Origin: Shimia sp. SK013
GTDB taxonomy: Bacteria; Pseudomonadota; Alphaproteobacteria; Rhodobacterales; Rhodobacteraceae
NCBI RefSeq assembly: GCF_001292625.1
Contig: NZ_LAJH01000005.1
Coordinates: 62,001 to 126,000 of the forward strand
Length of the DNA: 64,000 nt
Reading direction: 5' to 3'
Made by a program: the position numbers and the translations under genes. Positions 18,080 through 27,877 of this stretch are shown here, one piece after another. Under the pieces are notes generated by a model that saw only the letters and a program-made list of their open reading frames with translations, was not told the origin of the DNA and made no database searches. The first letter of the stretch is position 1, and the number at the start of each line of letters is the position of its first letter.

Positions 18080-19033
18080 TCACAGCTCTACGTCTCGCAA
18101 AACCCGTGGCACTTTGAAATTCACGCGCTCTACCGCGGTTTCCACGATCTCGACTGTCACATCAAAGCGGGTCCTGAAAGCGTCGATAACTTCATTCACC
18201 AGCACTTCGGGAGCGCTGGCGCCAGCGGTGATGCCAAGGGCCGAGATGCCTTCGAGCGCCCGCCAGTCGATGTCTTCGGCGCGCTGTACAAGCTGGCTGT
18301 ATTCGCAGCCATTGTTGGCGCCCACTTCGACCAGCCGTTTCGAATTGGAGGAATTCGGCGCGCCCACAACCAGCATCGCATCGACTTTGGGCGCCACGGC
18401 TTTGACCGCCTCTTGCCGGTTTGTGGTGGCATAACAAATGTCTTCTTTGTGCGGCCCAACAATATTGGGAAAGCGCGCGTTCAGCGCGGCAACAATGCCT
18501 ATGGTGTCGTCCACTGACAATGTGGTCTGCGTCACAAATGCAAGTTTGTCAGGGTCACGCACATCCACGGTGGCCACGTCGCTGGCGGTCTCTACCAACA
18601 GCACTTCGCCGTCAGGCAACTGGCCCATGGTGCCAATGGTTTCGGGGTGGCCTGCGTGGCCGATCATGATGATCTGAAGGCCGTGTTCTGAGTGGCGCTC
18701 TGCCTCGATATGCACCTTGCTCACCAAGGGACAGGTCGCGTCGACATAAATCATATTGCGGCGTTGCGCTTCGGCGGGCACGACTTTGGCGACCCCATGC
18801 GCGGAAAAAATCACCGGGCGGTCATCAGGGCATTCGTCGAGATCTTCGACAAACACCGCACCCTTATCCCGCAGACCATCCACAACAAATTTGTTGTGCA
18901 CGATTTCGTGGCGTACATAGACCGGCGCGCCCCATTTGGTCAGGGCCATTTCGACGATCTTGATCGCACGGTCGACTCCGGCGCAAAAACCGCGCGGGGC
19001 GGCCAGGTGGATCTGAAGCGGTGGTTTGGTCAT
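18080..19033 (-). CDS. ispH: 4-hydroxy-3-methylbut-2-enyl diphosphate reductase IspH
   Basis: A 317-residue [4Fe-4S] enzyme for the last step of the MEP isoprenoid pathway, producing IPP and DMAPP. Three cluster cysteines are present in [24 protein letters not shown] and [11 protein letters not shown]. Other conserved parts are [14 protein letters not shown], the IFSAHGV motif and [11 protein letters not shown]. The ATG at 19033 ([15 protein letters not shown]) gives the expected N-terminus. First gene of a minus-strand operon with the methyltransferase and rnhA. Confidence 0.97.
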   Translation of the reverse strand: MTKPPLQIHLAAPRGFCAGVDRAIKIVEMALTKWGAPVYVRHEIVHNKFVVDGLRDKGAVFVEDLDECPDDRPVIFSAHGVAKVVPAEAQRRNMIYVDATCPLVSKVHIEAERHSEHGLQIIMIGHAGHPETIGTMGQLPDGEVLLVETASDVATVDVRDPDKLAFVTQTTLSVDDTIGIVAALNARFPNIVGPHKEDICYATTNRQEAVKAVAPKVDAMLVVGAPNSSNSKRLVEVGANNGCEYSQLVQRAEDIDWRALEGISALGITAGASAPEVLVNEVIDAFRTRFDVTVEIVETAVERVNFKVPRVLRDVEL

Positions 19034-19212
19034 GATGGTCTCCGTATCGCGCATTCACAGGTAAGCGTTTGCGCCGCTGTGGTCCAGCCTGTCCAAACAC
19101 CGAGATGGTCGCGCACAAAAAGTTGAAGCCCGCTGGCGTGCCGACTTTCTTGACCTTCCAGCGCTGGAAGTCTCTAGCGGGATGCCAACATAACAATACA
19201 GAGGAATATTAC

Positions 19213-19659
19213 ATGCGTTTTGTGTGGGGCGGAGCGGTTGCAGTGGTGGCCGCAATAGCAGGCGTTTGGGTGTTTATGTCCGGCGCTGCCGCGAATGGGT
19301 TGCCATATCAGGATGCTGCCAGTGTGGCGCGCGGCGAACCGATTTATGCGGAAAACTGTGCGTCCTGTCATGGGGCTGCGTTGGAGGGCGAGGACAACTG
19401 GCGGCGGCGGAAGCCAGACGGCATGATGCCTGCGCCGCCGCATGACGCGTCAGGCCATACCTGGCATCACGCAGACGACATTCTGATAGCCATCACAAAG
19501 TATGGCACGGAACAAGTCGTGGGGCAGGGCTACAAGAGTGACATGCCCGGCTTTGGTGACGTGCTGTCGGATCAGGATATTCTAGATGTCCTCGGCTATA
19601 TCAAAAGCACATGGCCTGATCGTGTGATTGATATGCACAATAAGGCCAACGGAGCATAG
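19213..19659 (+). CDS. Membrane-anchored or secreted monohaem cytochrome c
   Basis: A 148-residue protein with an N-terminal hydrophobic segment (MRFVWGGAVAVVAAIAGVWV) serving as signal or anchor and one haem site CASCHG at about residues 54-59. The distal Met ligand is probably in SDMPGFGDVLSD, a common class I cytochrome c element. Histidine and proline richness around PPHDASGHTWHHADD is notable. It probably transfers electrons in the periplasm. The partner is not clear from the neighbours. An AGAGGAA site supports the ATG. Confidence 0.88.
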   Translation: MRFVWGGAVAVVAAIAGVWVFMSGAAANGLPYQDAASVARGEPIYAENCASCHGAALEGEDNWRRRKPDGMMPAPPHDASGHTWHHADDILIAITKYGTEQVVGQGYKSDMPGFGDVLSDQDILDVLGYIKSTWPDRVIDMHNKANGA

Positions 19660-19683
19660 CGGGTATCGCAGCAATCGGGCACA

Positions 19684-19712
19684 AAAAAACCGGGGCGGTG
19701 CAGCCCCGGTTT
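19684..19712 (-). terminator. Terminator of the NYN-domain gene
   Basis: On the minus strand AAACCGGGGC pairs with GCCCCGGTTT around a six-base loop and is followed by further T residues. It serves the minus-strand gene ending at 19733. It is roughly bidirectional and could also stop the cytochrome transcript. Confidence 0.85.
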
Positions 19713-19732
19713 CAGGTCGTCGTCAAGCTGAG

Positions 19733-20308
19733 TTACTTGCCGGCGAATTCTTCTTCGCGGTCACGCTCGGGCATCGGATCGCGCGGTGGGCGTCCAATGA
19801 CTTCGCGCAGGCCGTCCAGCTCGATAAAGTTGTCGGCCTGACGGCGCAGTTCGTCGGAAATCATCGGCGGCTGGCTGCGGATTGTTGAAACAACAGATAC
19901 GCGCACACCTTGACGCTGCAGGCTCTCAACGAGCGGCCGGAAATCCCCATCTCCGGAAAACAGCACGATGTGGTCCACATGCGGCGCGAGCTCCATGGCG
20001 TTGACCGCCAGCTCGATGTCCATGTTGCCTTTGACCTTACGACGGCCTTGGCTGTCGGTGTATTCCTTGGCTGCTTTTGTGACCATGGTGAAACCGTTGT
20101 AATGCAGCCAGTCAACCAATGGCCGGATCGGCGAATACTCGTCGTTCTCCAGCAAAGCAGTATAATAAAACGCGCGCAGCAACTTGCCACGACGCATGAA
20201 CTCGGCACGCAACAGCTTGTAGTCAATGTCGAAGCCGAGCGATTTCGCTGCGGCGTACAGATTCGACCCGTCTATGAACAGCGCAAGCCGTTCGTCTTTG
20301 TAAAACAT
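19733..20308 (-). CDS. NYN-domain (LabA/DUF88) ribonuclease-like protein
   Basis: A 191-residue PIN-like NYN domain protein. Conserved acidic residues are in LALFIDGSNLYAAAK, the KGNMDIELAVNAM segment and HIVLFSGDGDFRPLV. A C-terminal tail rich in charged residues (PPRDPMPERDREEEF) extends beyond the domain. The family is predicted to process RNA with a metal-dependent active site. ATG 20308, with AAAGGA seven bases upstream, is preferred to a TTG three bases earlier. It is divergent from folK and ends in a strong terminator. The RNA target is unknown. Confidence 0.88.
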   Translation of the reverse strand: MFYKDERLALFIDGSNLYAAAKSLGFDIDYKLLRAEFMRRGKLLRAFYYTALLENDEYSPIRPLVDWLHYNGFTMVTKAAKEYTDSQGRRKVKGNMDIELAVNAMELAPHVDHIVLFSGDGDFRPLVESLQRQGVRVSVVSTIRSQPPMISDELRRQADNFIELDGLREVIGRPPRDPMPERDREEEFAGK

Positions 20309-20462
20309 CAAAATGTCCTTTCTGAACCTGCCGCGCGTGAAATGTCCCGTGAGTGAAAAAAATGAACGAGCGTGACAGCGTCATAAGGGTAGTGATATTT
20401 GCGGCAGCATCAAGATCGCCCCCCGGCTATTTAGGATAGGTCCCCAGAATGATGGCGCTAAA

Positions 20463-21023
20463 ATGATTGAAAACATACTGTTAGCACTCGGCGGGAACCT
20501 GCCGTCACAGGTTGGTGAACCCCAAGATACGTTGTCCGCCGCGTTGGTGCGGTTGAATGAGGCGGGGATCACTCTCCTTTCAGTCAGTCGATTCTTCGAA
20601 ACGCCTTGTTTTCCGGCCGGTGCCGGCCCCGATTACGTAAATGCTGCTGTCACAGTCGCCAGCGATTTGACGCCCCGTGACCTGCTGCGGCGCCTTCATG
20701 AGATCGAAGCGGAGTTTGGTCGTGAAAGAGATACCCGTTGGGGCATGCGGACACTGGATATCGACCTGATCGCGATGGGGGATTTGGTGCTGCCGGACGA
20801 GGCCACACAGCGGTCGTGGCAAACATTGCCCATGGAAGAACAAGTGCGCGCGACGCCGGAACAACTGATTCTCCCGCATCCTCGTTTGCAAGATCGCGCC
20901 TTTGTCATTGGTCCGCTGATGGACGTCGCACCCCAGTGGAAACACCCGCTGACAGGCCAAACAGTGGCGGAAATCCACGCTCAATTGCCAAAACAAGACC
21001 TTGCGGCACTAAAAAGCCTTTGA
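20463..21023 (+). CDS. folK: 6-hydroxymethyl-dihydropterin pyrophosphokinase FolK
   Basis: A 186-residue enzyme of folate synthesis that pyrophosphorylates 6-hydroxymethyl-7,8-dihydropterin. Visible motifs are LLALGGNLPS at the N-terminus, FETPCFPAGAGPDYVNAAV, the RERDTRWGMRTLDIDLIAMG block with the metal-binding Asp pair, and LPHPRLQDRAFVIGPL. Length is slightly longer than the E. coli enzyme (159 aa), mainly by an insertion around the QRSWQTLPMEEQ segment. It starts a plus-strand run of housekeeping genes. Confidence 0.95.
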   Translation: MIENILLALGGNLPSQVGEPQDTLSAALVRLNEAGITLLSVSRFFETPCFPAGAGPDYVNAAVTVASDLTPRDLLRRLHEIEAEFGRERDTRWGMRTLDIDLIAMGDLVLPDEATQRSWQTLPMEEQVRATPEQLILPHPRLQDRAFVIGPLMDVAPQWKHPLTGQTVAEIHAQLPKQDLAALKSL

Positions 21024-21096
21024 AACGCGCTTGTCACCGCGCGAAAAGCCGCATAAATACACCACTTCTGATCAGACCGTATGAATGGAGTGCCGC

Positions 21097-21450
21097 ATGG
21101 CCCGCGTAACCGTTGAAGATTGCGTCGACAAGGTTCCGAACCGTTTTGAACTCGTAATGCTTGCCAGCCATCGCGCCCGCGAAGTGTCGGCTGGTGCTGC
21201 GATCACGCTGGACCGCGACAATGACAAAAACCCCGTCGTAGCGCTGCGTGAAATCGCTGACGAAACGCAAACCGCTGATGAGCTGCGCGAGCGTCTGATC
21301 GAGGCGAACCAGACCCAGATTGAGGTCGACGAGCCAGAAGAAGACAAGATGGCGCTTCTCATGGGTGCCGAAGCCGATACACCGGCCGAGGACGACATGT
21401 CAGAAGAAAAGCTGCTGCGCGCGCTGATGGAAGCGCAAGGTCAGGGCTAA
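21097..21450 (+). CDS. rpoZ: RNA polymerase omega subunit
   Basis: A 117-residue omega subunit starting [22 protein letters not shown], with the conserved RAREVSAGA motif and an acidic C-terminal extension ([21 protein letters not shown]) usual in alphaproteobacteria. It sits directly before relA/spoT, the common arrangement. An in-frame ATG at 21085 is possible, but 21097 fits the family. Confidence 0.96.
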   Translation: MARVTVEDCVDKVPNRFELVMLASHRAREVSAGAAITLDRDNDKNPVVALREIADETQTADELRERLIEANQTQIEVDEPEEDKMALLMGAEADTPAEDDMSEEKLLRALMEAQGQG

Positions 21451-21474
21451 GCCGCTAGGCTTCAGGGGAGTGTA

Positions 21475-23637
21475 ATGGCCGACACAGACGACAAGGTCGC
21501 GCTTTTTCCGGCAGATGATCTTGTCGCGCTGGTCCGGGCGTACAACCCTCGTACCAACGAGACACTGATCCGTGCGGCTTATGAATTTGGCCGCGCGATG
21601 CATGATGGGCAGTTCCGCCACTCAGGCGAGCCCTATTTTTCTCATCCCATTGATGTCGCCTGCATTCTGGCAGAACAGCGTTTGGATGATGCCTCTATCA
21701 TCACAGCGCTATTGCACGACACAATCGAGGACACCAAAGCCTCTTTTGATGGCGTGGTGGAGCAATTTGGGGCTGAAGTTGCAGGCCTTGTGGATGGCGT
21801 TACCAAGCTGACAAATCTGCAGTTGAGTTCGACCGAGACCAAACAGGCGGAAAACTTTCGCAAGCTGTTTATGGCCATGTCCAAGGACCTGCGGGTGATT
21901 TTGGTCAAGCTGGCCGACCGTTTGCACAACATGCGCACAATCAAGGCGATGCGCCCTGACAAGCAGGCGCAAAAAGCGCGTGAAACCATGGATATTTATG
22001 CTCCGCTTGCCGGTCGCATGGGTATGCAGTGGATGCGCGAAGAGCTCGAAGATCTTGCCTTCAAGGTGCTGAATTCTGAAGGCCGTGCGTCAATCATCCG
22101 GCGTTTTATCACGTTGCAGAAAGAAACTGGCGACGTCATCGAGCGCACCACGGGTGACATGGAGACCGAACTGGACGCCGTGGGCATCACGGCAGCTGTG
22201 ATGGGGCGTGCGAAAAAGCCTTATTCGATCTGGCGTAAGATGCAGGAAAAAGACCAGGGATTCTCACGCCTGTCCGACATCTATGGCTTTCGCATCATCA
22301 CCGAAAGCGAACAGGACTGTTACCGTGTCTTGGGTGTGATCCACCAGCGCTGGCGCGCGGTGCCAGGGCGGTTCAAGGATTACATCAGTCAGCCGAAATC
22401 CAACGGCTATCGCTCGATCCACACAACGGTGTCGGGACGCAACGGCCGTCGAGTTGAGGTGCAGATCCGCACCCAGCAAATGCACGATGTTGCCGAATCC
22501 GGTGTTGCGGCGCATTGGTCTTACAAGGACGGTGTGCGCGGCGAGAACCCGTTTGCGGTGGATCCGGTAAAATGGATTTCTGGCCTGAGCGAGCAGTTTG
22601 ACGCCGAGGAAGATCACGAGGACTTCCTCGAAGCTGTGAAGCTTGAGATGTATTCGGATCAGGTGTTTTGCTTCACGCCCAAAGGCGAAGTTGTGAAATT
22701 GCCGCGTGGCGCGACGCCGATTGATTTCGCTTATGCCATCCACACCCGCATCGGCCACGCCTGTGTGGGTGCCAAGGTTGATCACCGCCGCGTGCCGCTT
22801 TGGACGCGTATCAAGAACGGTCAATCGGTCGAAATCATCACCGCCGAAGGCCAGATGCCGCAGGCCACGTGGCTGGACATCGCCACCACGGGCAAGGCGC
22901 GCACCGCCATCCGGCGGGCCCTGCGCGAGATGGATCGTGAACGCTATGTCAAACTCGGCGCGCAGCTTGCTGTGGCAGCGTTTGAGCAGGTCAACAAAAA
23001 GCCCACCGACAAGGCTTTGGGTGTGGCCGCCAAACACTTCCGTCTGAAAGACAAAGATGAGGTTCTGGCGCGACTTGGCTCGGCCGAGTTGAGCGGCACC
23101 GAAGTGGTGCAGGCGGTTTATCCCGAACTGGTACCGGACGAGAGCGAAGTGGTAACCAGCGAGCGGGCGGTGATCGGTCTGGCCGCCGATCAAAGCTTTC
23201 AGCGCGCAAAATGCTGTGAACCGCTGCCCGGTGAACGCATCGTCGGCATCACCTATCGCGGTCAAGGCGTCGTGGTGCATGCAATTGATTGCGACAGCCT
23301 GTCCAATTATGAGGATCAGCCCGACCGCTGGCTGGACCTGCATTGGCATTCCGGCAAGTACAAACCTATCTTTGACGTGAAGGTCTGGGTCACGATTGGC
23401 AACGACGCCGGGGTACTGGGACGTATTTGCACATTGATCGGAGAGAACAAGGCCAATATCTCGGACCTTGAATTTGTGGATCGCAAGCCGGATTTTTATC
23501 GGCTTCTGGTCAGTGTCGAACTTGCGGATGCCGAACATCTGCACAAGTTGATGCTGGCGCTGGAGGCCGAGAACGACGTCGCCGAAATTTCACGTTATCG
23601 CAACCCCGAACCGGCGCGCGCGCCCAGCGGACCCTGA
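21475..23637 (+). CDS. Bifunctional (p)ppGpp synthetase/hydrolase (RelA/SpoT homologue)
   Basis: A 720-residue Rsh protein controlling the stringent response. The HD hydrolase domain has SHPID (His57) and LLHDTIEDT (His81-Asp82). The synthetase domain has RFKDYISQPKSNGYRSIHTTV near residues 300-320. A TGS domain follows near 395 (CFTPKGEVVKLPRGATPIDFA), and a C-terminal ACT domain occupies the last 75 residues. Both catalytic halves look intact, as expected for the single Rsh of alphaproteobacteria. It follows rpoZ by 24 bp. Confidence 0.96.
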   Translation: MADTDDKVALFPADDLVALVRAYNPRTNETLIRAAYEFGRAMHDGQFRHSGEPYFSHPIDVACILAEQRLDDASIITALLHDTIEDTKASFDGVVEQFGAEVAGLVDGVTKLTNLQLSSTETKQAENFRKLFMAMSKDLRVILVKLADRLHNMRTIKAMRPDKQAQKARETMDIYAPLAGRMGMQWMREELEDLAFKVLNSEGRASIIRRFITLQKETGDVIERTTGDMETELDAVGITAAVMGRAKKPYSIWRKMQEKDQGFSRLSDIYGFRIITESEQDCYRVLGVIHQRWRAVPGRFKDYISQPKSNGYRSIHTTVSGRNGRRVEVQIRTQQMHDVAESGVAAHWSYKDGVRGENPFAVDPVKWISGLSEQFDAEEDHEDFLEAVKLEMYSDQVFCFTPKGEVVKLPRGATPIDFAYAIHTRIGHACVGAKVDHRRVPLWTRIKNGQSVEIITAEGQMPQATWLDIATTGKARTAIRRALREMDRERYVKLGAQLAVAAFEQVNKKPTDKALGVAAKHFRLKDKDEVLARLGSAELSGTEVVQAVYPELVPDESEVVTSERAVIGLAADQSFQRAKCCEPLPGERIVGITYRGQGVVVHAIDCDSLSNYEDQPDRWLDLHWHSGKYKPIFDVKVWVTIGNDAGVLGRICTLIGENKANISDLEFVDRKPDFYRLLVSVELADAEHLHKLMLALEAENDVAEISRYRNPEPARAPSGP

Positions 23638-23655
23638 CACGCAAGGACACCCAAA

Positions 23656-24336
23656 GTGGTTTTCAAACGGCGCGACAGACGACCAATCATTCAGGCTTTG
23701 GGAGAGCTTTTCTATCCGCGTGGTGGTTGGGGTCGGGCGGCGCGCTATGTTCAGCACAGGCTGCGGCGCCTTCCCGGTACGCCAGAGACCATCGCCCGGG
23801 GCATCTGGGCCGGTGTGTTCACCACGTTTACGCCGTTTTACAGCTTACACTTTCTGGTAGCCGCGGTCTTGGCGCGGGTGCTGAACGGCAATCTGCTCGC
23901 GGCTCTGTTGGCGACGTTCTTTGGAAATCCGCTGACCTATTTGCCGATTGGTGTGGTGTCGCTCAAGACCGGACACTTTCTTTTGGGGACCGAATTTGAG
24001 GCGGGGGAAACCAAGACGCTGGGTCGCAAGTTTGCTGATGCGGGCGCCGACCTCTGGCACAATTTCTTTGCCATTTTCACCGATGAAGTCGCCGATTGGC
24101 ACGGGTTGACGATTTTCTACGACGAAGTTTTCTATCCCTACCTGATCGGCGGCATTCTTCCGGGGATCATCGCGGGCACGGTGGCATATTACCTGAGCGT
24201 GCCGGTGATCCGCGCCTATCAAAAACGCCGGTCCGCACGGTTTCAGAAAAAGATCATGCAGGTGCGCGCTATGGCCGAAGAACAGGTTGCCCGCACGCAG
24301 GTCGAGCAGGCCAAGAAAGACACTCCCAAATCCTGA
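23656..24336 (+). CDS. DUF2062 domain membrane protein
   Basis: A 226-residue membrane protein starting at GTG (VVFKRRDRRPIIQAL) with AAGGA upstream. The DUF2062 core is present: TPETIARGIWAGVFTTFTPFYSLHFLVAAVLARVL as two helices, and a third helical pair in YLIGGILPGIIAGTVAYYLSVPVI. A cytosolic C-terminal helix is charged (RSARFQKKIMQVRAMAEEQ). It lies 18 bp after the Rsh gene and before pdxJ. Function of DUF2062 proteins is not established. Confidence 0.88.
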   Translation: MVFKRRDRRPIIQALGELFYPRGGWGRAARYVQHRLRRLPGTPETIARGIWAGVFTTFTPFYSLHFLVAAVLARVLNGNLLAALLATFFGNPLTYLPIGVVSLKTGHFLLGTEFEAGETKTLGRKFADAGADLWHNFFAIFTDEVADWHGLTIFYDEVFYPYLIGGILPGIIAGTVAYYLSVPVIRAYQKRRSARFQKKIMQVRAMAEEQVARTQVEQAKKDTPKS

Positions 24337-24401
24337 AAAAACCGGTTTTCCTCGGACAGGCTGCGCCGTAGTGTCGGCCTAACGACCTTAGGAGGACCGC
24401 C

Positions 24402-25136
24402 ATGTTGCGTCTTGGAGTGAACATCGACCACGTCGCCACCGTGCGCAACGCGCGAGGCTCTGCCTATCCTGATCCGGTGCGCGCCGCCAAGCTGGCCGAA
24501 GAGGCCGGTGCAGACGGCATCACAGCCCACCTGCGAGAAGACCGCCGTCACATCGAGGACGCAGACATCGACGGCCTGATGGAGGCGCTGACGGTGCCGC
24601 TGAACTTTGAAATGGCGGCGACTGACGAAATGCTGGCCATTGCTCTGCGTCACAAACCGCATGCGGTGTGCATCGTGCCGGAAAAGCGCGAAGAACGCAC
24701 AACCGAAGGCGGGCTTGAGGTCGCACGCGAAGAAAACAAGCTGGCGCATTTCATTGCCCCATTGCGTGAAGTCGGCTGCCGCGTGTCGATCTTCATTGCC
24801 GCTGATCAGGCGCAGATTGAGGCCGCGAACCGCATCGGTGCGCAGGTGATCGAACTGCACACCGGTGCCTATTGCGATTTGCACGCCGAAGGCCGCTTTG
24901 ATGAACGCGACGCCGAGCTGGCCCGCCTGACCGAAATGGCGACTTTTGCCCACTCTCTGGGCCTTGAGGTGCACGCCGGTCACGGCCTGACGTATGACTC
25001 CGTGGCCCCGATTGCGGCATTGCCCGAGGTCATGGAGCTCAACATCGGCCACTTCCTGATCGGGGAGTCGATTTTTCTCGGCCTTGAGCCTGCGATCAAG
25101 GAAATGCGCCGTATCATGGACGAGGCCCGCGCATGA
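24402..25136 (+). CDS. pdxJ: Pyridoxine 5'-phosphate synthase PdxJ
   Basis: A 244-residue TIM-barrel enzyme making pyridoxine 5'-phosphate from deoxyxylulose 5-phosphate and 3-amino-2-oxopropyl phosphate. Conserved parts are [59 protein letters not shown], and [13 protein letters not shown]. The stop overlaps the next gene as ATGA. AGGAGG precedes the ATG. Two small genes separate it from acpS, which it directly precedes in many bacteria. Confidence 0.96.
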   Translation: MLRLGVNIDHVATVRNARGSAYPDPVRAAKLAEEAGADGITAHLREDRRHIEDADIDGLMEALTVPLNFEMAATDEMLAIALRHKPHAVCIVPEKREERTTEGGLEVAREENKLAHFIAPLREVGCRVSIFIAADQAQIEAANRIGAQVIELHTGAYCDLHAEGRFDERDAELARLTEMATFAHSLGLEVHAGHGLTYDSVAPIAALPEVMELNIGHFLIGESIFLGLEPAIKEMRRIMDEARA

Positions 25137-25582
25137 TCAACCCGCGCCGATATGCCGTTGCTTTTGTGCTGACACTTGTGGGGCTGGCGATTGCGGGATT
25201 TGCGCTAAGCTATCTTCGGATCGGCGTTCCCGCCGGCATGAACACGTGGCTGCCGCCCGCAGTCGCGGCCTTGATCACTGGACAGACCATTGCGCGCGAC
25301 ACAGGCGCGCCTTTGTCCGCAGGCACCTACTGGCGTTTAGGTGTGCCTGCGACCCTTATCGCGGTGGTCTTGCATCTGATTGTTGCCACGGCCGTCTTTG
25401 GCGGTCTGACGGTGATGACCGGCGTAAACATGCTCTCTCAGGTGGCCGTCATTGGTGTGCCGGGTCTGGCAATCATCGCGGCCATCATCGGTGTCGCGAT
25501 CTATTTCAGCAACGTATGTTTCCTGTGGATTGGCGTCAAAAACGTCCTGCGCGTGCAAGCCAAAAAGGCGGATCGCGCATGA
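25133..25582 (+). CDS. Four-helix membrane protein (ABZJ_00895-like)
   Basis: A 149-residue protein with four evident transmembrane helices ([18 protein letters not shown], a short one around [30 protein letters not shown] and [20 protein letters not shown]). It resembles the small ABZJ_00895 group of membrane proteins, which has no known role. ATGA overlaps with both pdxJ and the downstream Dabb gene indicate translational coupling. Confidence 0.75.
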   Translation: MINPRRYAVAFVLTLVGLAIAGFALSYLRIGVPAGMNTWLPPAVAALITGQTIARDTGAPLSAGTYWRLGVPATLIAVVLHLIVATAVFGGLTVMTGVNMLSQVAVIGVPGLAIIAAIIGVAIYFSNVCFLWIGVKNVLRVQAKKADRA

Positions 25583-25890
25583 TCCGCCACGTTGTGATGC
25601 TCAATCTGCGCCCGCATGTGCAAGCCCCGCTTGAGGTGGTGATGGGCAAGCTGGCGGATCTGGTTGATCAACTGGAGGGCTGTGACAACTTCGTATCTGG
25701 CCCTAACCGAGATTTCGAACAGAAATCGCCGGACTATCCTTATGGATTTATGTTTGACGCCGTCGACGCCGAAACGCTGGCGGTCTATGCCGAGCATCCG
25801 GATCACAAGGCGCTGGGCGCGCGGCTGGTGGCGATGTGCGAAGGAGGCGGCAAGGGCATCATGGTGTACGATCTGGAGATCGCGGCATGA
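25579..25890 (+). CDS. Dabb (stress-responsive A/B barrel) domain protein
   Basis: A 103-residue ferredoxin-like alpha/beta-barrel protein. [12 protein letters not shown] forms the first strand, [16 protein letters not shown] the middle, and [17 protein letters not shown] the conserved YxxHPxH segment. The ATG overlaps the preceding stop and its own stop overlaps acpS (both ATGA). Dabb proteins range from plant stress proteins to small enzymes, so function is not assignable from sequence alone. Confidence 0.85.
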   Translation: MIRHVVMLNLRPHVQAPLEVVMGKLADLVDQLEGCDNFVSGPNRDFEQKSPDYPYGFMFDAVDAETLAVYAEHPDHKALGARLVAMCEGGGKGIMVYDLEIAA

Positions 25891-26300
25891 TTTTGGGCGT
25901 CGGCACGGATCTCGCGAATATTGACCGCATCGCAGGGACACTTGAGCGGTTTGGTGACCGGTTTCGCAACCGTGTGTTCACCGAAGTGGAGCAGGCCAAG
26001 GCTGAACGTCGCCTCGACACGCCGGGCACCTATGCCAAACGCTGGGCAGCTAAAGAAGCCTGCTCCAAGGCGCTGGGCACGGGCCTTCGCATGGGCATCA
26101 GTTGGAAAGACATGGCTGTCAGCAACCTGCGCACCGGTCAGCCCATTATGCATGTTACGGGATGGGCCGCCGAGAGGCTCAGGGAAATGACGCCAGAAGG
26201 ACATGAGGCCATCATCCATGTGACTTTGACCGACGACCACCCATGGGCGCAGGCCTTTGTCGTGATCGAAGCCCGCCCCATTGCGGCCAACTTGGGTTGA
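25887..26300 (+). CDS. acpS: Holo-[acyl-carrier-protein] synthase AcpS
   Basis: A 137-residue 4'-phosphopantetheinyl transferase that activates acyl carrier protein. The Mg2+/CoA motif [12 protein letters not shown] and the second motif [15 protein letters not shown] are intact, and the C-terminal [19 protein letters not shown] is typical. The ATG at 25887 overlaps the Dabb stop. Coupling with pdxJ (through two small genes) keeps the old pdxJ-acpS neighbourhood. Confidence 0.95.
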   Translation: MILGVGTDLANIDRIAGTLERFGDRFRNRVFTEVEQAKAERRLDTPGTYAKRWAAKEACSKALGTGLRMGISWKDMAVSNLRTGQPIMHVTGWAAERLREMTPEGHEAIIHVTLTDDHPWAQAFVVIEARPIAANLG

Positions 26301-26356
26301 CAGGCACCGCCCGCGCCCGCATGTAACCCCCGACCCAATCCGGAGAGACCAGACCC

Positions 26357-27193
26357 ATGGCCGACAAAGCCAAACAAGACAACGGTATCGTTGAAACCAT
26401 CAAAACCGTTGTCTATGCGCTTTTGATTGCGGGCGTGTTCCGCACCTTGTTCTTTCAGCCGTTCTGGATCCCGTCGGGGTCGATGAAAGACACCCTGCTG
26501 ATTGGTGATTTCCTCTTTGTGAACAAGATGACCTATGGCTATTCCTACGCGTCTTGTCCGTCGATCCGACTGCAACGCTTTGGCGTGAACATCGATGCCA
26601 AGGATATCTGCGGCTGGCTGGATGGCGACAACAAGCGCATTTGGGGCGGCGAGCCCGAGCGCGGCGATGTGGTGGTGTTCCGTCACCCAGTCACCGGACA
26701 GGACTATATCAAACGCCTGATTGGCCTGCCCGGCGACAAGGTACAGATCAAAGCCAGCGTGCCTTATATCAACGGTGTACCGGTCAAGCACATGCCGGAC
26801 AGCGTGTTTGAAGAGCTCAAGGAACCTCAAGGACCGGAACGGCGCCCGCCGAGTTGTGAAAACGATCCGGTTGGCTTTGGTGGCATCTGCGTGAAATCCC
26901 GCAAGATCGAAACGCTGCCCAACGGCAAAAGCTATGGTGTGCTCAACATCGGCACCACCTCCGTCGATAACACAGGTGTCTACTCCGTACCCGAAGGCCA
27001 CTTCTTCTTTATGGGCGACAACCGCGACAACTCGGTCGACAGTCGCGTCGGCCAGAACCGGCGTGGTGTTGGGTTCGTGCCTTATGAAAACCTGATTGGC
27101 CGTGCGGACCGGATCATGTTCTCCTCTGCCGGCCGAAGCATGTTCTTCTTCTGGACGTGGCGCGGGGACCGCTTCTTTAAGGCGGTCGAGTGA
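26357..27193 (+). CDS. lepB: Signal peptidase I
   Basis: A 278-residue inner-membrane peptidase cleaving signal peptides. One N-terminal helix ([19 protein letters not shown]) is followed by the catalytic serine at residue 42 ([12 protein letters not shown]). The catalytic lysine is residue 119 ([15 protein letters not shown]), and the final conserved box is [21 protein letters not shown]-like sequence precedes the ATG. Its stop overlaps the rnc start (GTGA), the common lepB-rnc coupling. Confidence 0.96.
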   Translation: MADKAKQDNGIVETIKTVVYALLIAGVFRTLFFQPFWIPSGSMKDTLLIGDFLFVNKMTYGYSYASCPSIRLQRFGVNIDAKDICGWLDGDNKRIWGGEPERGDVVVFRHPVTGQDYIKRLIGLPGDKVQIKASVPYINGVPVKHMPDSVFEELKEPQGPERRPPSCENDPVGFGGICVKSRKIETLPNGKSYGVLNIGTTSVDNTGVYSVPEGHFFFMGDNRDNSVDSRVGQNRRGVGFVPYENLIGRADRIMFSSAGRSMFFFWTWRGDRFFKAVE

Positions 27194-27873
27194 AGCTGGC
27201 TGCGGAACTGCAAGCGCTTGAGGCGCGGTTGGGGCACACTTTTGAACGCCCCGACCTGCTCGTGCGCGCAGTGACGCATTCGTCGATGTCCTCGCCCACC
27301 CGACAAGACAACCAGCGCCTTGAATTTCTCGGGGATCGGGTGCTGGGTCTGGTGATGTCCGAGGCGTTGTTGGAGCACGATAAATCCGCCGCCGAAGGCC
27401 AGCTTGCGCCACGGTTCAACGCCTTGGTGCGCAAAGAAACCTGCGCCGATGTGGCGCGCGAGATCGATATTGGCGCAGCTTTGAAATTGGGTCGTTCCGA
27501 AATGATGAGCGGCGGCCGCCGTAAGCAAGCCTTGCTTGGTGACGCGATGGAGGCGGTTATTGCTGCCGTATATCGCGACGCCGGTTTTGACGCGGCCCGC
27601 GCGATGATTTTGCGCCTTTGGGGCGACCGCGTGCAAAGCGTTGAGGCTGACGCGCGTGACCCCAAAACGTCGTTGCAGGAATGGGCACAAGCCCGCAAGT
27701 TGCCGCCCCCGAATTACGATTTGGTTTCGCGATCCGGTCCGGATCATGCGCCGGTGTTCACCATCGCGGTGACACTTGAAAACGGTCTGAAGGCCGAGGC
27801 GACCGACAATTCCAAACGCAAAGCCGAACAGGCCGCGGCCAAGGCATTGTTGGCTGAGGTGGAAAAGGGGTGA
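27190..27873 (+). CDS. rnc: Ribonuclease III
   Basis: A 227-residue double-strand-specific RNase for rRNA and mRNA processing. The signature [18 protein letters not shown] is present, with the second acidic site in [15 protein letters not shown]. The double-stranded RNA-binding domain occupies residues 155-226 ([11 protein letters not shown] to [13 protein letters not shown]). It starts at GTG 27190 overlapping lepB. In most bacteria era follows directly; here a minus-strand nuclease gene intervenes. Confidence 0.96.
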   Translation: MKLAAELQALEARLGHTFERPDLLVRAVTHSSMSSPTRQDNQRLEFLGDRVLGLVMSEALLEHDKSAAEGQLAPRFNALVRKETCADVAREIDIGAALKLGRSEMMSGGRRKQALLGDAMEAVIAAVYRDAGFDAARAMILRLWGDRVQSVEADARDPKTSLQEWAQARKLPPPNYDLVSRSGPDHAPVFTIAVTLENGLKAEATDNSKRKAEQAAAKALLAEVEKG

Positions 27874-27877
27874 GGCC

